A stretch of 64,000 bases of DNA, taken from assembly GCA_020634035.1 (NCBI GenBank), contig JACKCM010000001.1, positions 434,001 through 498,000 of the forward strand. Direction: 5' to 3'. Position 1 is the stretch's first letter. Each line of letters opens with the position of its first letter. The notes beneath the pieces were generated by a model. The model saw nothing but the letters and a program-made list of their open reading frames with translations. It was not told the origin of the DNA and did not search any database. The position numbers and the translations under genes are program-made. The stretch comes from Candidatus Obscuribacterales bacterium. Its GTDB lineage: Bacteria; Cyanobacteriota; Vampirovibrionia; Obscuribacterales; Obscuribacteraceae. This document shows positions 34,420 to 42,679 of the stretch, one piece after another.

Positions 34420-35547
34420 ATGAACCTATTGCAAGGTACAAGAATTGCCCTGTTCGCTTCGGCAACCATGGTCATGGCTCTGGGACTCAGCTCCCAGGTC
34501 ATGGCTCAGGGTGCTCCCCAGGATGCCTGCGGGAACCTCGTCGAAGTCGCTCAGGGTCAGCCATCACCCAATGGTGGCTTCCCGTTTAACTACGCGGATG
34601 ATGGAGGCGGCGTCAACAAGCAGGATGCCGGTCCTCCCATGCCGGGTAACCCGATCAAGAAGGTCTGCGAGCGGGGCGCCATCGAGATTCTCATGGGCAA
34701 CGGCCAGCACTTCGGTCACCGCATCGGTGACCGGGTTCCGGTCACCGTGATTATCACGACCGCACCGAATGTGGTGATCGACTTCACTACGCTGGAAAAG
34801 CAGCGGAAGCTCTCCTTCGAGCCTACCGACTTCGAGCTCCTCGGTGAGCCCGAAATCTCCAGCACCACCCTCTCCAACGGCGCCAAGCGATACGTGATTC
34901 AGCTCGGCGTCCAGTCCTTCGTCATGAAGGAAGAGGGCAAGGTCATCACCCTGCGCGTCGACCTGCGCTATTCGACGGAGCTTGCCGAAGACGGCAAGAC
35001 CCGGAACTGGAAAGTAATGTCCACTCCGGACTTCGTCATCACCCGGTCTCTGACTGTGGACCACGGTAACGAGCTTCTCGAGGGCGACCTCCAGAAGAAG
35101 CCGCTCAGCCTCCCCTGGCTGACCTACCTCTTCCTCATCACGGGGATGGTCTCACTGCTCTCGATTCCGGGCTTCGCCCTGGTCAAGTATCTGAACCGGG
35201 TCCGCACTCGCAAGAACCCGCCGGCCGAACGTGTGGCCTGGGCGGTCTTCGATGAGGTCCTGGCTGAGATCACCTCCATGGGTGCCTTCAAGACCGAACA
35301 CTACGTCAAGATCGACTCGGCGTTCCGCAACTACCTCGAAGCGAAACTGCTCGTGCCGATTGCCTCGGCGACCATCCCGCAGATTCACGACCGCCTCGCA
35401 GACCTGGAGGAATTCGACGACATTCTCATGGTCGTCTCCTCGTGCGAGCGGGTGATCTACAAGGATGAGCAGCTCAGCGATGAGGAGAACTTCGCCCTCG
35501 TCCAGACGATCAAGAAGCTGGTGCCCCGGTCCTGGGACTCCAAGTGA
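34420..35547 (+). CDS. BatD-like membrane protein
   Basis: 375 residues. Residues 1-30 form a signal peptide (VMALGLSSQVMAQ). The soluble part (about 90-225) is beta-rich and includes DRVPVTVIITTAPNVVIDFTT, like the immunoglobulin-type modules of BatD. One transmembrane helix (about 237-260, WLTYLFLITGMVSLLSIPG) precedes a cytoplasmic helical domain of about 110 residues. BatD proteins complete bat operons. The assignment is by layout and position, and the sequence is divergent. Eleven bases separate it from the DUF58 gene. Confidence 0.6.
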   Translation: MNLLQGTRIALFASATMVMALGLSSQVMAQGAPQDACGNLVEVAQGQPSPNGGFPFNYADDGGGVNKQDAGPPMPGNPIKKVCERGAIEILMGNGQHFGHRIGDRVPVTVIITTAPNVVIDFTTLEKQRKLSFEPTDFELLGEPEISSTTLSNGAKRYVIQLGVQSFVMKEEGKVITLRVDLRYSTELAEDGKTRNWKVMSTPDFVITRSLTVDHGNELLEGDLQKKPLSLPWLTYLFLITGMVSLLSIPGFALVKYLNRVRTRKNPPAERVAWAVFDEVLAEITSMGAFKTEHYVKIDSAFRNYLEAKLLVPIASATIPQIHDRLADLEEFDDILMVVSSCERVIYKDEQLSDEENFALVQTIKKLVPRSWDSK

Positions 35548-35553
35548 CAATAA

Positions 35554-35785
35554 GGCTCGGCTCGCGCTTCGGTGCGGACCGAGCCTGACATCGGGTGCTC
35601 GGGGGACCAAAATCCATCCTCCGAGCACTCCGACTGTCACAGGAAAGGTTTCATTGGGCAGGAGACGCGCTTGCGTTTTCTGCCTGTTTGTCAATATCAG
35701 CCCAATTCATTGCACCGCCGATAACACCATCAAGGCGGATCAATGCGTCGACGCTCCAGCCGCGTATTTCTAGCTGGAGGCCGGC
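35554..35785 (+). other. Array of three hairpins between the BatD-like gene and the first S41 gene
   Basis: GGCTCGG (35554-35560) with CCGAGCC (35579-35585); GTGCTCGG (35595-35602) with CCGAGCAC (35621-35628); CTCCAGC (35754-35760) with GCTGGAG (35773-35779). None ends in a strong T tract. The 303-base gap holds no gene. Confidence 0.5.
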
Positions 35786-35850
35786 GTTAACGCTCTGGGG
35801 AGCTTTAGCGAACCAGAGAAAACTTGTGTCAATAAAGACGGAGTTCTGAA

Positions 35851-37383
35851 ATGAAACGTACACGACATATGATCGTGGGCTTTCTGGGAATTGCGATGGC
35901 GCTGACCTTCCTGTTTGCGCCTGTTGCTCCCGGCTATGCCCAGACCAACACTCCTGCCGCTGCCACTCAGCAGCAACCGTTTGACGGGCCCATCCTCTAC
36001 AAAGAGGTCTTCGAGCGGCTCAAGCGCTTCCACATCGAACTGCGCGATCCGCAAAAGCGGGAAGCCTGGGCGAAAGAGTGGGAGAACAAGTATCGCGGCA
36101 AGCTCACCGACGAGGCCAAGACCGATGAAGCCATCCACGAGATGGTGAACAGCCTCGAGCAGATCCACGACCACTACCTGCCGCCTGCCGACTGGGCCGA
36201 CATGAACAAGAAGTTCAAGCCCGGTTTCGCTGGCGTCGGCATTGCGGTCGAAATCAAGGGTCAGCTCGAAGCCCTCAAGGCTCTGCCGGAGAATCCCACC
36301 GAGGCGCAGGTCAAAGAGGCCTACACCATCGACACCGACAAGCGGCCCTTCATCGTCGGCGACGAGCCGATGGATGGACTGCCCGCTCAGTCTGCCGGGA
36401 TTCAGAAAGGCGACATCATCGTCGCCGTGAAGAAGGACGCTGCTTCGAAGGATGCTGCCGTTCCCCTGAATGGCAAGACCTCCGATGAAGCGGTGGACCT
36501 CATCCGTGGCAAGATCGACTCCGAGGTGGTGCTCACCATCCGGCGTGGAGACGGCAACGGCGGCTTCAAGCCCGACTTCGACGTCACCATCAAGCGCGCC
36601 ACCGTGGTGCCGAAGGTGACCAAGGTCAAGGATCTCGGTGACGGTGTCACCCAGGTTCGTCTCTTCAACTTCTCCTCGGAGAATGTCGAGACCGAAATGA
36701 CCGACGCCCTGCAGCAAGCGGCCAAGGGCAAAGCCCTGGTGCTCGACCTGCGCGGCAACCCCGGCGGTCGGCTGGAAGCAGCCAAGAGCGTCGTGGCCAA
36801 GATCCTCGAGACCGGCGTCATCGTCACCAAGCGGGAACGCAACGGTGACGGCTGGGAGCTCGAGACAACCTCGCTGCTCAAGGATATCGGTCTGGTCGAG
36901 TACAAAGACACGACCGATCCGAACAACGACCGCATCCACGCCGTGGAACGCGCCACCCTGCTGATCCCTCGGGACATGCCGGTTGTGGTGCTCGTCAACG
37001 GCGGCAGTGCCAGCGCTTCCGAGATCACCTCCGGTGCTCTTCAGGGTCGCGCTGTCATCGTCGGCACGCCCACCTACGGTAAGGGCGTCGGTCAGGCTGT
37101 CATGCCTCTCCCCTGGGAGCGCGGCGTGAACATCACCACCTTCGAGTTCCTCCCCCAGGACCGCGCCATGAACATGGTCGGTGTCATCCCCGACATCGAG
37201 GTGGAGCAGCCCGCCGACGAACGCTTCGACCCGAACAAGGACACCCAGCTCGAAACCGCCAAGCAGACCGCACTGGACATGCTGGCCAAGGCTGAAGCCC
37301 TGTCGAAGAAGGCCGAAGAGCTTCGCACCGAGAAGCTCGAGAACTGGAAGAAGGCGATCGAGGCTCGCAAGCAGCAGCCCTGA
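35851..37383 (+). CDS. S41 C-terminal-processing protease (CtpA type), first
   Basis: 510 residues. S41 peptidases cut the C-terminal ends of periplasmic proteins with a Ser-Lys dyad. A signal peptide (about 1-31, ending VAPGYAQ) implies export. A PDZ domain spans about 110-250, including GVGIAVEIKGQ and AGIQKGDIIVAVKK. The protease core has LVLDLRGNPGGR (about 295-306). The dyad is predicted in VNGGSASASEI (Ser) and TYGKG (Lys). Within PDZ there is an insert of about 30 residues. A coiled Lys/Glu-rich tail ends the protein. It is co-directional with the bat genes, and a second S41 gene follows. Confidence 0.9.
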   Translation: MKRTRHMIVGFLGIAMALTFLFAPVAPGYAQTNTPAAATQQQPFDGPILYKEVFERLKRFHIELRDPQKREAWAKEWENKYRGKLTDEAKTDEAIHEMVNSLEQIHDHYLPPADWADMNKKFKPGFAGVGIAVEIKGQLEALKALPENPTEAQVKEAYTIDTDKRPFIVGDEPMDGLPAQSAGIQKGDIIVAVKKDAASKDAAVPLNGKTSDEAVDLIRGKIDSEVVLTIRRGDGNGGFKPDFDVTIKRATVVPKVTKVKDLGDGVTQVRLFNFSSENVETEMTDALQQAAKGKALVLDLRGNPGGRLEAAKSVVAKILETGVIVTKRERNGDGWELETTSLLKDIGLVEYKDTTDPNNDRIHAVERATLLIPRDMPVVVLVNGGSASASEITSGALQGRAVIVGTPTYGKGVGQAVMPLPWERGVNITTFEFLPQDRAMNMVGVIPDIEVEQPADERFDPNKDTQLETAKQTALDMLAKAEALSKKAEELRTEKLENWKKAIEARKQQP

Positions 37384-37403
37384 CGCCTCAACATCATAGA
37401 CAG

Positions 37404-37439
37404 CCCGTCACCAAATTCGGTGACGGGTTGTTGGTTTTC
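37404..37439 (+). terminator. Hairpin terminator between the two S41 genes
   Basis: CCCGTCACC (37404-37412) pairs with GGTGACGGG (37419-37427), followed by TTGTTGGTTTTC. The next ribosome site lies 20 bases on, so it probably only attenuates. Confidence 0.6.
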
Positions 37440-37462
37440 TAAAACGACAAAGGATGATTCCA

Positions 37463-39100
37463 ATGAAACTTAGCAGAATCGTACTGACGTTGGCCCTCGG
37501 GCTGACGGTGTCTATCTCTGCTTTTGGCCAGTCCCAAGCTGATCCGAGTCACCTCCTGCTGAAGGAAGGTGGCGCAGCGATTCAGCAGGGCGAAAAGGAC
37601 AAGAGCGCAGAGCCCAAGATTATCGAGCGCATGGGTGAGCCGGCACCGGCGAGTCCGAAGAACCCCTTCGTGATTCCGCTCAGCCCCGAAGCACTTCAGG
37701 CGCTCAAAGGCATCAACGCCGATGCCCAGCCGACTCCCGCGCAGCTCGAGAACATCTACCAGACAGTCTGGCAAGAGGTCTCGGACAACTACAACCGTCC
37801 CGAGAAGCTCGCCAACTGGCAGGAGTGGAAGCACAAGTTCGACGGCAAGCTCAAGACGCCGGACGAACTGGAATCCGCCCTGCAGGAGATGCTCAACAGC
37901 CTCGACGACCACTGGACGAGCTACACGTCCACCGCCGACATGAAAGCCGCCCGCGAGCGGTACATGAACGGCATCCTCGAATCGGGCATCTTCCTGAAGG
38001 AAGGTCCCGAGGGCTCCATCCTGATCCACTCGGTCGCCTACGGCACCGCCGCCTACAAGTCGGTCCTCCACAAGGATGACCGGATTGTCAAAGTCAACGG
38101 CGTGGACGTGGCCGGCAAGACGCTGGACGAGATGGAGGACGTGGTCCGCGGCAAGGCAGGCTCGGCGATGAAAGTCGTCTACGAGCGTGACGGTGCTCAG
38201 CATGAGGTGACCCTCATCCTGACGCCGCCTGAGCAGGAAGGCGTTCAGATGCGCATCCTGCCCGGTCATCTCGGCTATATCCGCCTGGATGAGTTCTCGG
38301 CAGAGTCGGCAACCAAGCTCGCCATGGGTCTGGTTCAGCTCCACGTCAAAGCCAACGGGCACCTCAACGGTCTGATTCTGGACCTGCGCGGCAACCCCGG
38401 TGGACGCGTCGACCTGGCCAAGAAGATCGCCGAAATCTTCATCGAAAAAGGCACCATCTTCTCGACCCGGACTCGCAAGGAGCGCCAGATCACCGACGAG
38501 GTCGTCACCATCATGGCTCCGATGGAGCATGAATTCGCCGATCAACCGGCGGAGCTGGTGGCAGCCAGTAAGGACTATTACAAGATTCCGATGGTGGTCC
38601 TCGTCGACGGCAGCAGTGCCAGTGCTTCGGAAATCCTCACCGGTGCTCTGAAGGACAACGGCCGTGCCACCATCATGGGTACCACCACCTGGGGCAAGGG
38701 TGTCGGGATGATCATCTCGAACATTCCTCCCGGTGGCAGGCTCTCGATCACATCGCTCGACTATCTGACGCCGTCGGGGTACAACCTGTCCGGCAAGGGT
38801 ATCGAGCCGCACATCGTGGTCGAGCGTCACTCCGGAGTCAGCTTCGATGAGCAGCTCGACGCCGCCATCGACTATCTCCAGAGCAGGGCGCCGGATCCTT
38901 TCGAGGGTCCGCTCTCGAATCGCGCCGAAGGTCCCAACGAGCAAGTCGACTTCTTCAACTCGCCGCTCGGCATCTCGCTGATCATCGCGCTTCTGATCGT
39001 CGGTGTTCTGATGTACGGCAAACACGCCGACATTCAGCGCAACCGTCGCAAGGAGCGTGAAGCGGCCGAGAAGAACAAGAAGGAGGTGAACCGCTACTAA
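37463..39100 (+). CDS. S41 C-terminal-processing protease (CtpA type), second
   Basis: 545 residues from the ATG at 37463 (AAAGG nine bases upstream). A signal peptide (about 1-24) is followed by a helical domain with LDDHWTSYTS, the S41 substrate-sensing region, and a PDZ domain (about 170-250, with AYKSVLHKDDRIVKVNGV). The dyad is predicted in VDGSSASASEI (Ser) and TWGKG (Lys). Unlike the first copy, it has a C-terminal transmembrane helix (about 508-526, ISLIIALLIVGVLMYG) with a basic cytoplasmic tail, so it should be anchored in the inner membrane. The pair suggests one soluble and one anchored enzyme. Confidence 0.9.
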   Translation: MKLSRIVLTLALGLTVSISAFGQSQADPSHLLLKEGGAAIQQGEKDKSAEPKIIERMGEPAPASPKNPFVIPLSPEALQALKGINADAQPTPAQLENIYQTVWQEVSDNYNRPEKLANWQEWKHKFDGKLKTPDELESALQEMLNSLDDHWTSYTSTADMKAARERYMNGILESGIFLKEGPEGSILIHSVAYGTAAYKSVLHKDDRIVKVNGVDVAGKTLDEMEDVVRGKAGSAMKVVYERDGAQHEVTLILTPPEQEGVQMRILPGHLGYIRLDEFSAESATKLAMGLVQLHVKANGHLNGLILDLRGNPGGRVDLAKKIAEIFIEKGTIFSTRTRKERQITDEVVTIMAPMEHEFADQPAELVAASKDYYKIPMVVLVDGSSASASEILTGALKDNGRATIMGTTTWGKGVGMIISNIPPGGRLSITSLDYLTPSGYNLSGKGIEPHIVVERHSGVSFDEQLDAAIDYLQSRAPDPFEGPLSNRAEGPNEQVDFFNSPLGISLIIALLIVGVLMYGKHADIQRNRRKEREAAEKNKKEVNRY

Positions 39101-39123
39101 GCGGTAAGCCTCTCTCACGAAAC

Positions 39124-39170
39124 GCGGAGGGGAGTGCAGTCGTCAAAAACGGCTCCCCTCCGCAAAATTT
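39124..39170 (+). terminator. Strong hairpin after the second S41 gene
   Basis: GCGGAGGGGAG (39124-39134) pairs perfectly with CTCCCCTCCGC (39153-39163). The tail AAAATTTC is weak for a terminator. Confidence 0.55.
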
Positions 39171-39205
39171 CTAGTCCCTCAAACTTCGCAGTAAGAGGTA
39201 ATAGC

Positions 39206-39247
39206 ATGAAACAAGAAAAGGAGGTCTCCATGATTCACCTAAGGTAG
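39206..39247 (+). CDS. Possible leader peptide of the ParB-like gene
   Basis: A 13-codon frame (MKQEKEVSMIHLR) starts at 39206. Inside it, a near-perfect AGGAGGT lies six bases before a second in-frame ATG (39230), giving the five-residue MIHLR. A hairpin GCACCTC/GAGGTGC (39271-39290) follows. A strong ribosome site on so short a frame suggests translation-linked regulation, but no product is proven. Confidence 0.35.
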   Translation: MKQEKEVSMIHLR

Positions 39248-39369
39248 GGGCTCCGGCTCAAGCAAAAATTGCACCTCACTGACGAGGTGCTCCCAGCGCG
39301 CGGAATTACTTCCGGCAGCTGGTTCTCTTTTCTCAGCTTGACCCGGAAGCCTCTCCTCAAGGAGGCATC

Positions 39370-39666
39370 ATGGGCAAGACCTACAAGCGTCGCCACGGCT
39401 TCAAGGCCGCGGCGCGGGAATGCACTGTTTTCGTTCATCTCGATGAAATCTTCGTCTCCGACTCGACCTGGCGCAAGCTCATGGAGCGCGACCACGGTCA
39501 GATCGAACAGATGCGGAAGGCTATCGAGGACGGTATGGAGATGGTGCGCGTCGTTCTGCGTCCGCGGGTCGACGGTGGCTACAACATCGAAGATGGTCGC
39601 CATCGCGTCATCGCGGCTAAGTTGGCTTGCGCCGGAGTGATTGAAGCTCTGGTTGTCGGTCGCTAA
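39370..39666 (+). CDS. Small ParB/sulfiredoxin-fold protein
   Basis: 98 residues; AAGGAGG precedes the ATG. The C-terminal half has the ParB-nuclease-like signature YNIEDGRHRVIAAKLACAG (about 73-91), matching the G-R-H-R box that binds nucleotide in ParB/Srx folds. There is no DNA-binding helix-turn-helix, so it is a stand-alone domain and not a chromosome-partition ParB. Function unknown. It closes the Bat/S41 block: a strong terminator and a copy of the 15-bp element follow. Confidence 0.68.
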   Translation: MGKTYKRRHGFKAAARECTVFVHLDEIFVSDSTWRKLMERDHGQIEQMRKAIEDGMEMVRVVLRPRVDGGYNIEDGRHRVIAAKLACAGVIEALVVGR

Positions 39667-39687
39667 GAACGACTTCGTTTTAACCCC

Positions 39688-39749
39688 TTTGTTCGGCATT
39701 CTCCGGTCTGTGCTCAAACACAGCACCGGGTTTGCCGAACAAACTTTTT
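39688..39749 (+). terminator. Intrinsic terminator of the Bat/S41 block
   Basis: TTTGTTCGGCA (39688-39698) pairs perfectly with TGCCGAACAAA (39733-39743), followed by CTTTTTA. An inner GTGCT/AGCAC hairpin stacks within. Confidence 0.85.
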
Positions 39750-39760
39750 ATTCACCTATT

Positions 39761-39775
39761 ACTATCCTTTATAGT
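39761..39775. repeat. ACTAT-N5-ATAGT element, copy 6
   Basis: Perfect ACTAT CCTTT ATAGT, 12 bases beyond the terminator T tract at 39749. Confidence 0.75.
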
Positions 39776-40136
39776 TGTCTTATCAACAAGGCCAGCCATG
39801 CCCGATGTCTCCTCGAACCTGTCTGTGTTCTGGCAACACAGAAGTTCCAACAGCATAGGCCGCTTTCTAGAAAGAGCGATTTGCCCCAGATTATATGTAA
39901 AAGCAGCGGGGCGACCCTACCTTATATATATGCGCAATGGATCAAGCGGCTTCGAACCTTCAAACCAGGGAGAGAAGACCGCTATAGCAATCTAGACCAA
40001 CCTTAGTGGTATTTTCCCCATCGACAGAGGTCGATCCAGGACCTAATCTATGGATACAGATTCGCGAAAGTCGCTGTTCGCATTCTAAAAACCTGCCTTT
40101 TATGGCGCTGGCGTTGAGACAAAAGGTCTACCTATC

Positions 40137-40976
40137 GTGCACACATTCGATGCTCACTTCGGAAACCCGCAAGAACTGCCCGACTCCACTAACGAGAATA
40201 TCAAAGAAAACGGACTGAATCGGCAGGTCCAGGACTCTCTGACCAGAGAGAATCCAGGTAAAGCCTCAGCCCTCACCCACAGGCTAGAAACTTCGGATCC
40301 CAACGCCTCTAAAAAGCTTTCAGCCATGGATGCCGGCATAAACTGGACCCGGGACAGCCAGGGCAACTTCGTTACCAAAAACCGCTGGGGCAAACTCCTG
40401 ACCCGCGATGACCAGGGACGCATGGTGGACTATAAGCACTTTGTGGAAACAAAGCGCATGGGTGCCAGGGATCAGATGGCTTTTACCTCTGTGCTGTTCT
40501 GCAATCCCTTAATGCTTCTAGGTCTGGGCGCCACTTTCGCCTTCATGGACAACTTTCGCAATAGCGAAAAAGAGTATGAAAGACTCCAGAACAATCTGGA
40601 CGGCAAGAAGACCGGCAAAGAGTTAAAAGGCTACACAGAAAAAGATGCGGTCAAGGCACTGGTATTTATTAACGACCGCAGACCTCTGCACGAGAATGCT
40701 ATAGCAGCCGGCAATGCCGCTCTCAAAGAGAAAGACGCCAGACGGCGCAAACGTCAACTCTCTCTGGAAGATTATCGCAGACGTCAACTCCAGGCCCTGT
40801 CTGTTCCGGACCGCAGTATGCTGTCCAAACAAAACATAGCAAAAATGAAAAATCGCCTCGAAGAACAACTGGAGCGCATGCGCGGCAACGCCGATCTAAA
40901 AGATATCGCCCAGATCGAAACTCAGATAGAGAAGCTCGACAGAGCTTTGAAGCGCTTCTCGGCCCTGAGTCACTGA
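40137..40976 (+). CDS. Hypothetical protein with one membrane segment and a coiled coil
   Basis: 279 residues starting at GTG 40137, with AAAGG upstream and no in-frame ATG before the conserved-looking part. A charged, probably disordered N terminus (1-60) leads to a Trp-containing basic stretch (about 68-90). A hydrophobic segment follows (about 117-137, FTSVLFCNPLMLLGLGATFAF). The C-terminal 140 residues are highly charged and predicted helical or coiled-coil (EDYRRRQLQALS, MKNRLEEQLERMRG). No family recognised. It lies upstream of the mla genes but with a gap of about 145 bases. Confidence 0.6.
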   Translation: MHTFDAHFGNPQELPDSTNENIKENGLNRQVQDSLTRENPGKASALTHRLETSDPNASKKLSAMDAGINWTRDSQGNFVTKNRWGKLLTRDDQGRMVDYKHFVETKRMGARDQMAFTSVLFCNPLMLLGLGATFAFMDNFRNSEKEYERLQNNLDGKKTGKELKGYTEKDAVKALVFINDRRPLHENAIAAGNAALKEKDARRRKRQLSLEDYRRRQLQALSVPDRSMLSKQNIAKMKNRLEEQLERMRGNADLKDIAQIETQIEKLDRALKRFSALSH

Positions 40977-41121
40977 GAAGAAACCCCTTGGCATGATAAC
41001 GGTTGGTCAATATTCTCAATAGCCCCTATGTAGCCGGGGTGTATATAGAATCGACTAAGCAAAGTTAAAATTCTTGACTGCAGTTCATGGAATTGCCCTT
41101 GCAACCTCTTAAAATGACTGG

Positions 41122-41931
41122 ATGACTTCGGCTTCCAGAGAAAAATCTTCGACTCTTCCCGGTCTCGGCTTTATCGAGAACCAGGTCGGTATCGGTCTGG
41201 AATTGATTGGTCAGGTAGTGGTGCTCCTCTTCCAGACTATCTCTTACATGGTCCGGGGAAGAATAGATATTGCCGAGACTTTTCGTCAGGCTTATATGAT
41301 AGGCGTGAAGAGCTTCGTCGTAGTAGGCATTACAGCGCTTTTCGTCGGCTTTGCCATGTCCCTGCAGATATCCAGAGAGCTAGTTAATTTTGGAGCCGAT
41401 ACCGCCATAGGCGGTGTGGTCTCTCTGGCTCTGGTTAGAGAGATAGGTCCTATTACCGCCGGCATAACCGTGGCAGGAAGGGTCGGTTCATCCATCGCAG
41501 CCGAGATCACCACCATGATGATCACCGAGCAGATTGACGCCTTAAAAGTAATGCGCATCGATCCGGTCGAGTTCCTGGTTGTACCTCGTTATACCGCCGG
41601 GCTTATCATGCTGCCGGTTCTCTCTATCTACGCCATGTTCATCGGTCTTATAGCCGGTATCTACATAGCCAACATAGCGGCCAATCTGCCTGCCGAGACC
41701 TTTCTAGATTCGGTCAAGCAAACGATTCTGGACAGGGACTTTACAGTGCATTTCCTGAAATCCATCATCAATGCCACCATAATCATCATCTTTTCTTGCG
41801 CCATAGGGCTGCATACAAGAGGTGGTGCCGAAGACGTGGGAATAGCCACCACCAGGACGATAGTCTGGGTGATGACCTGTATCTTCATCTTCAACTATTT
41901 CGTCACCTCTTTAACCTACGCACCCCGTTAG
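41122..41931 (+). CDS. mlaE: Lipid-transport ABC permease (MlaE/TGD1 family)
   Basis: 269 residues, the usual size. It is the integral membrane subunit of an MCE-type transporter that moves phospholipids between the membranes. Five to six hydrophobic helices are visible. ITAGRVGSSIAAEITTMMITEQIDALKVM is the family signature, noted here by its core GRVGSSIAAEI (about 119-129) and EQIDAL (about 135-140). No strong Shine-Dalgarno is seen before the ATG. The ATPase and MCE genes follow with gaps of 19 and 9 bases, one operon. Confidence 0.94.
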   Translation: MTSASREKSSTLPGLGFIENQVGIGLELIGQVVVLLFQTISYMVRGRIDIAETFRQAYMIGVKSFVVVGITALFVGFAMSLQISRELVNFGADTAIGGVVSLALVREIGPITAGITVAGRVGSSIAAEITTMMITEQIDALKVMRIDPVEFLVVPRYTAGLIMLPVLSIYAMFIGLIAGIYIANIAANLPAETFLDSVKQTILDRDFTVHFLKSIINATIIIIFSCAIGLHTRGGAEDVGIATTRTIVWVMTCIFIFNYFVTSLTYAPR

Positions 41932-41950
41932 TAGAAAGTATTTAGCACCA

Positions 41951-42670
41951 ATGGCGACACCAGCAATGCTAGAGATCCAGAATTTGCACAAGGCCTTCGG
42001 CTCTCGTGAGGTCTTGAAGGGCATATCTTTCGATGTGCATACCGGTGAGATGGTCGGCTTGATCGGCCCTTCTGGCTGCGGCAAATCGACCATTCTAAAA
42101 TTGATCTGCGGATTATTGACCCCGGATGAAGGTCAAGTCGTACGTCGTTCCGACGAAATCGGACTGGTTTTTCAGGGCTCGGCTCTGCTCAACTCGCTCA
42201 CTATTCGCGAGAATCTCGCCCTTGCACTTTATCATCGCAATCTCAGCAAAGCCGAAGAGAATGAAACTATAAAAGAGAAGCTGCACCTTGTCGGTCTGGC
42301 TGATTATGTCGACTCTTACCCGACCCAACTTTCCGGAGGACAGCAGAAGAGGACGAGTTTCGCCCGGGCGATTGTAAACGATCCGAAAATTATTTTATAC
42401 GACGAGCCTACAACCGGGCTCGATCCGGTTATGTCCACGATTATAGAAGATTACATGATCAAACTAGGTGAAGAGCTGAAAGCGGCATCTATAATAGTCA
42501 CTCATCAGTATTCCACCTGGACTCGCACCACCGAAAGAGTGATTCTGATGCACAGTGGAGATACTGTATGGAAAGGAAGTACCGAAGAAGCTATGCACTC
42601 GGATAATGCTTATATGAAACAGTTCGCCGAAGGATTGAAAGAAGGTCCGATGTTGTCAGGTCTTCAATAA
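41951..42670 (+). CDS. mlaF: Lipid-transport ABC ATPase (MlaF family)
   Basis: 239 residues. It energises the MlaE permease. Walker A is GPSGCGKST with Lys45, the Q-loop is LVFQGSALL, the signature LSGGQ is at 127-131, and Walker B is IILYDE at 147-152, followed by PTTGLDPV. The D-loop and switch His (VTHQ) are present, so it should be an active ATPase. It lies between permease and MCE genes. Confidence 0.95.
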   Translation: MATPAMLEIQNLHKAFGSREVLKGISFDVHTGEMVGLIGPSGCGKSTILKLICGLLTPDEGQVVRRSDEIGLVFQGSALLNSLTIRENLALALYHRNLSKAEENETIKEKLHLVGLADYVDSYPTQLSGGQQKRTSFARAIVNDPKIILYDEPTTGLDPVMSTIIEDYMIKLGEELKAASIIVTHQYSTWTRTTERVILMHSGDTVWKGSTEEAMHSDNAYMKQFAEGLKEGPMLSGLQ

Positions 42671-42679
42671 TCCGAGCCA

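Larger units (their letters stand above)
39667..40136. other. Gene-free region between the Bat/S41 block and the Mla region
   Basis: It holds the terminator at 39688 and the palindromic element at 39761. The rest (39780-40136) shows no supported gene or structure. Confidence 0.5.

Noticed and set aside
32286..34502. 738-residue open frame antisense to moxR and DUF58
   Set aside because: The sense frames are recognised families; the antisense frame results from C/G-ending codons.
37439..39118. 559-residue open frame antisense to the second S41 protease
   Set aside because: It has no domain; the sense frame carries the S41 dyad motifs.
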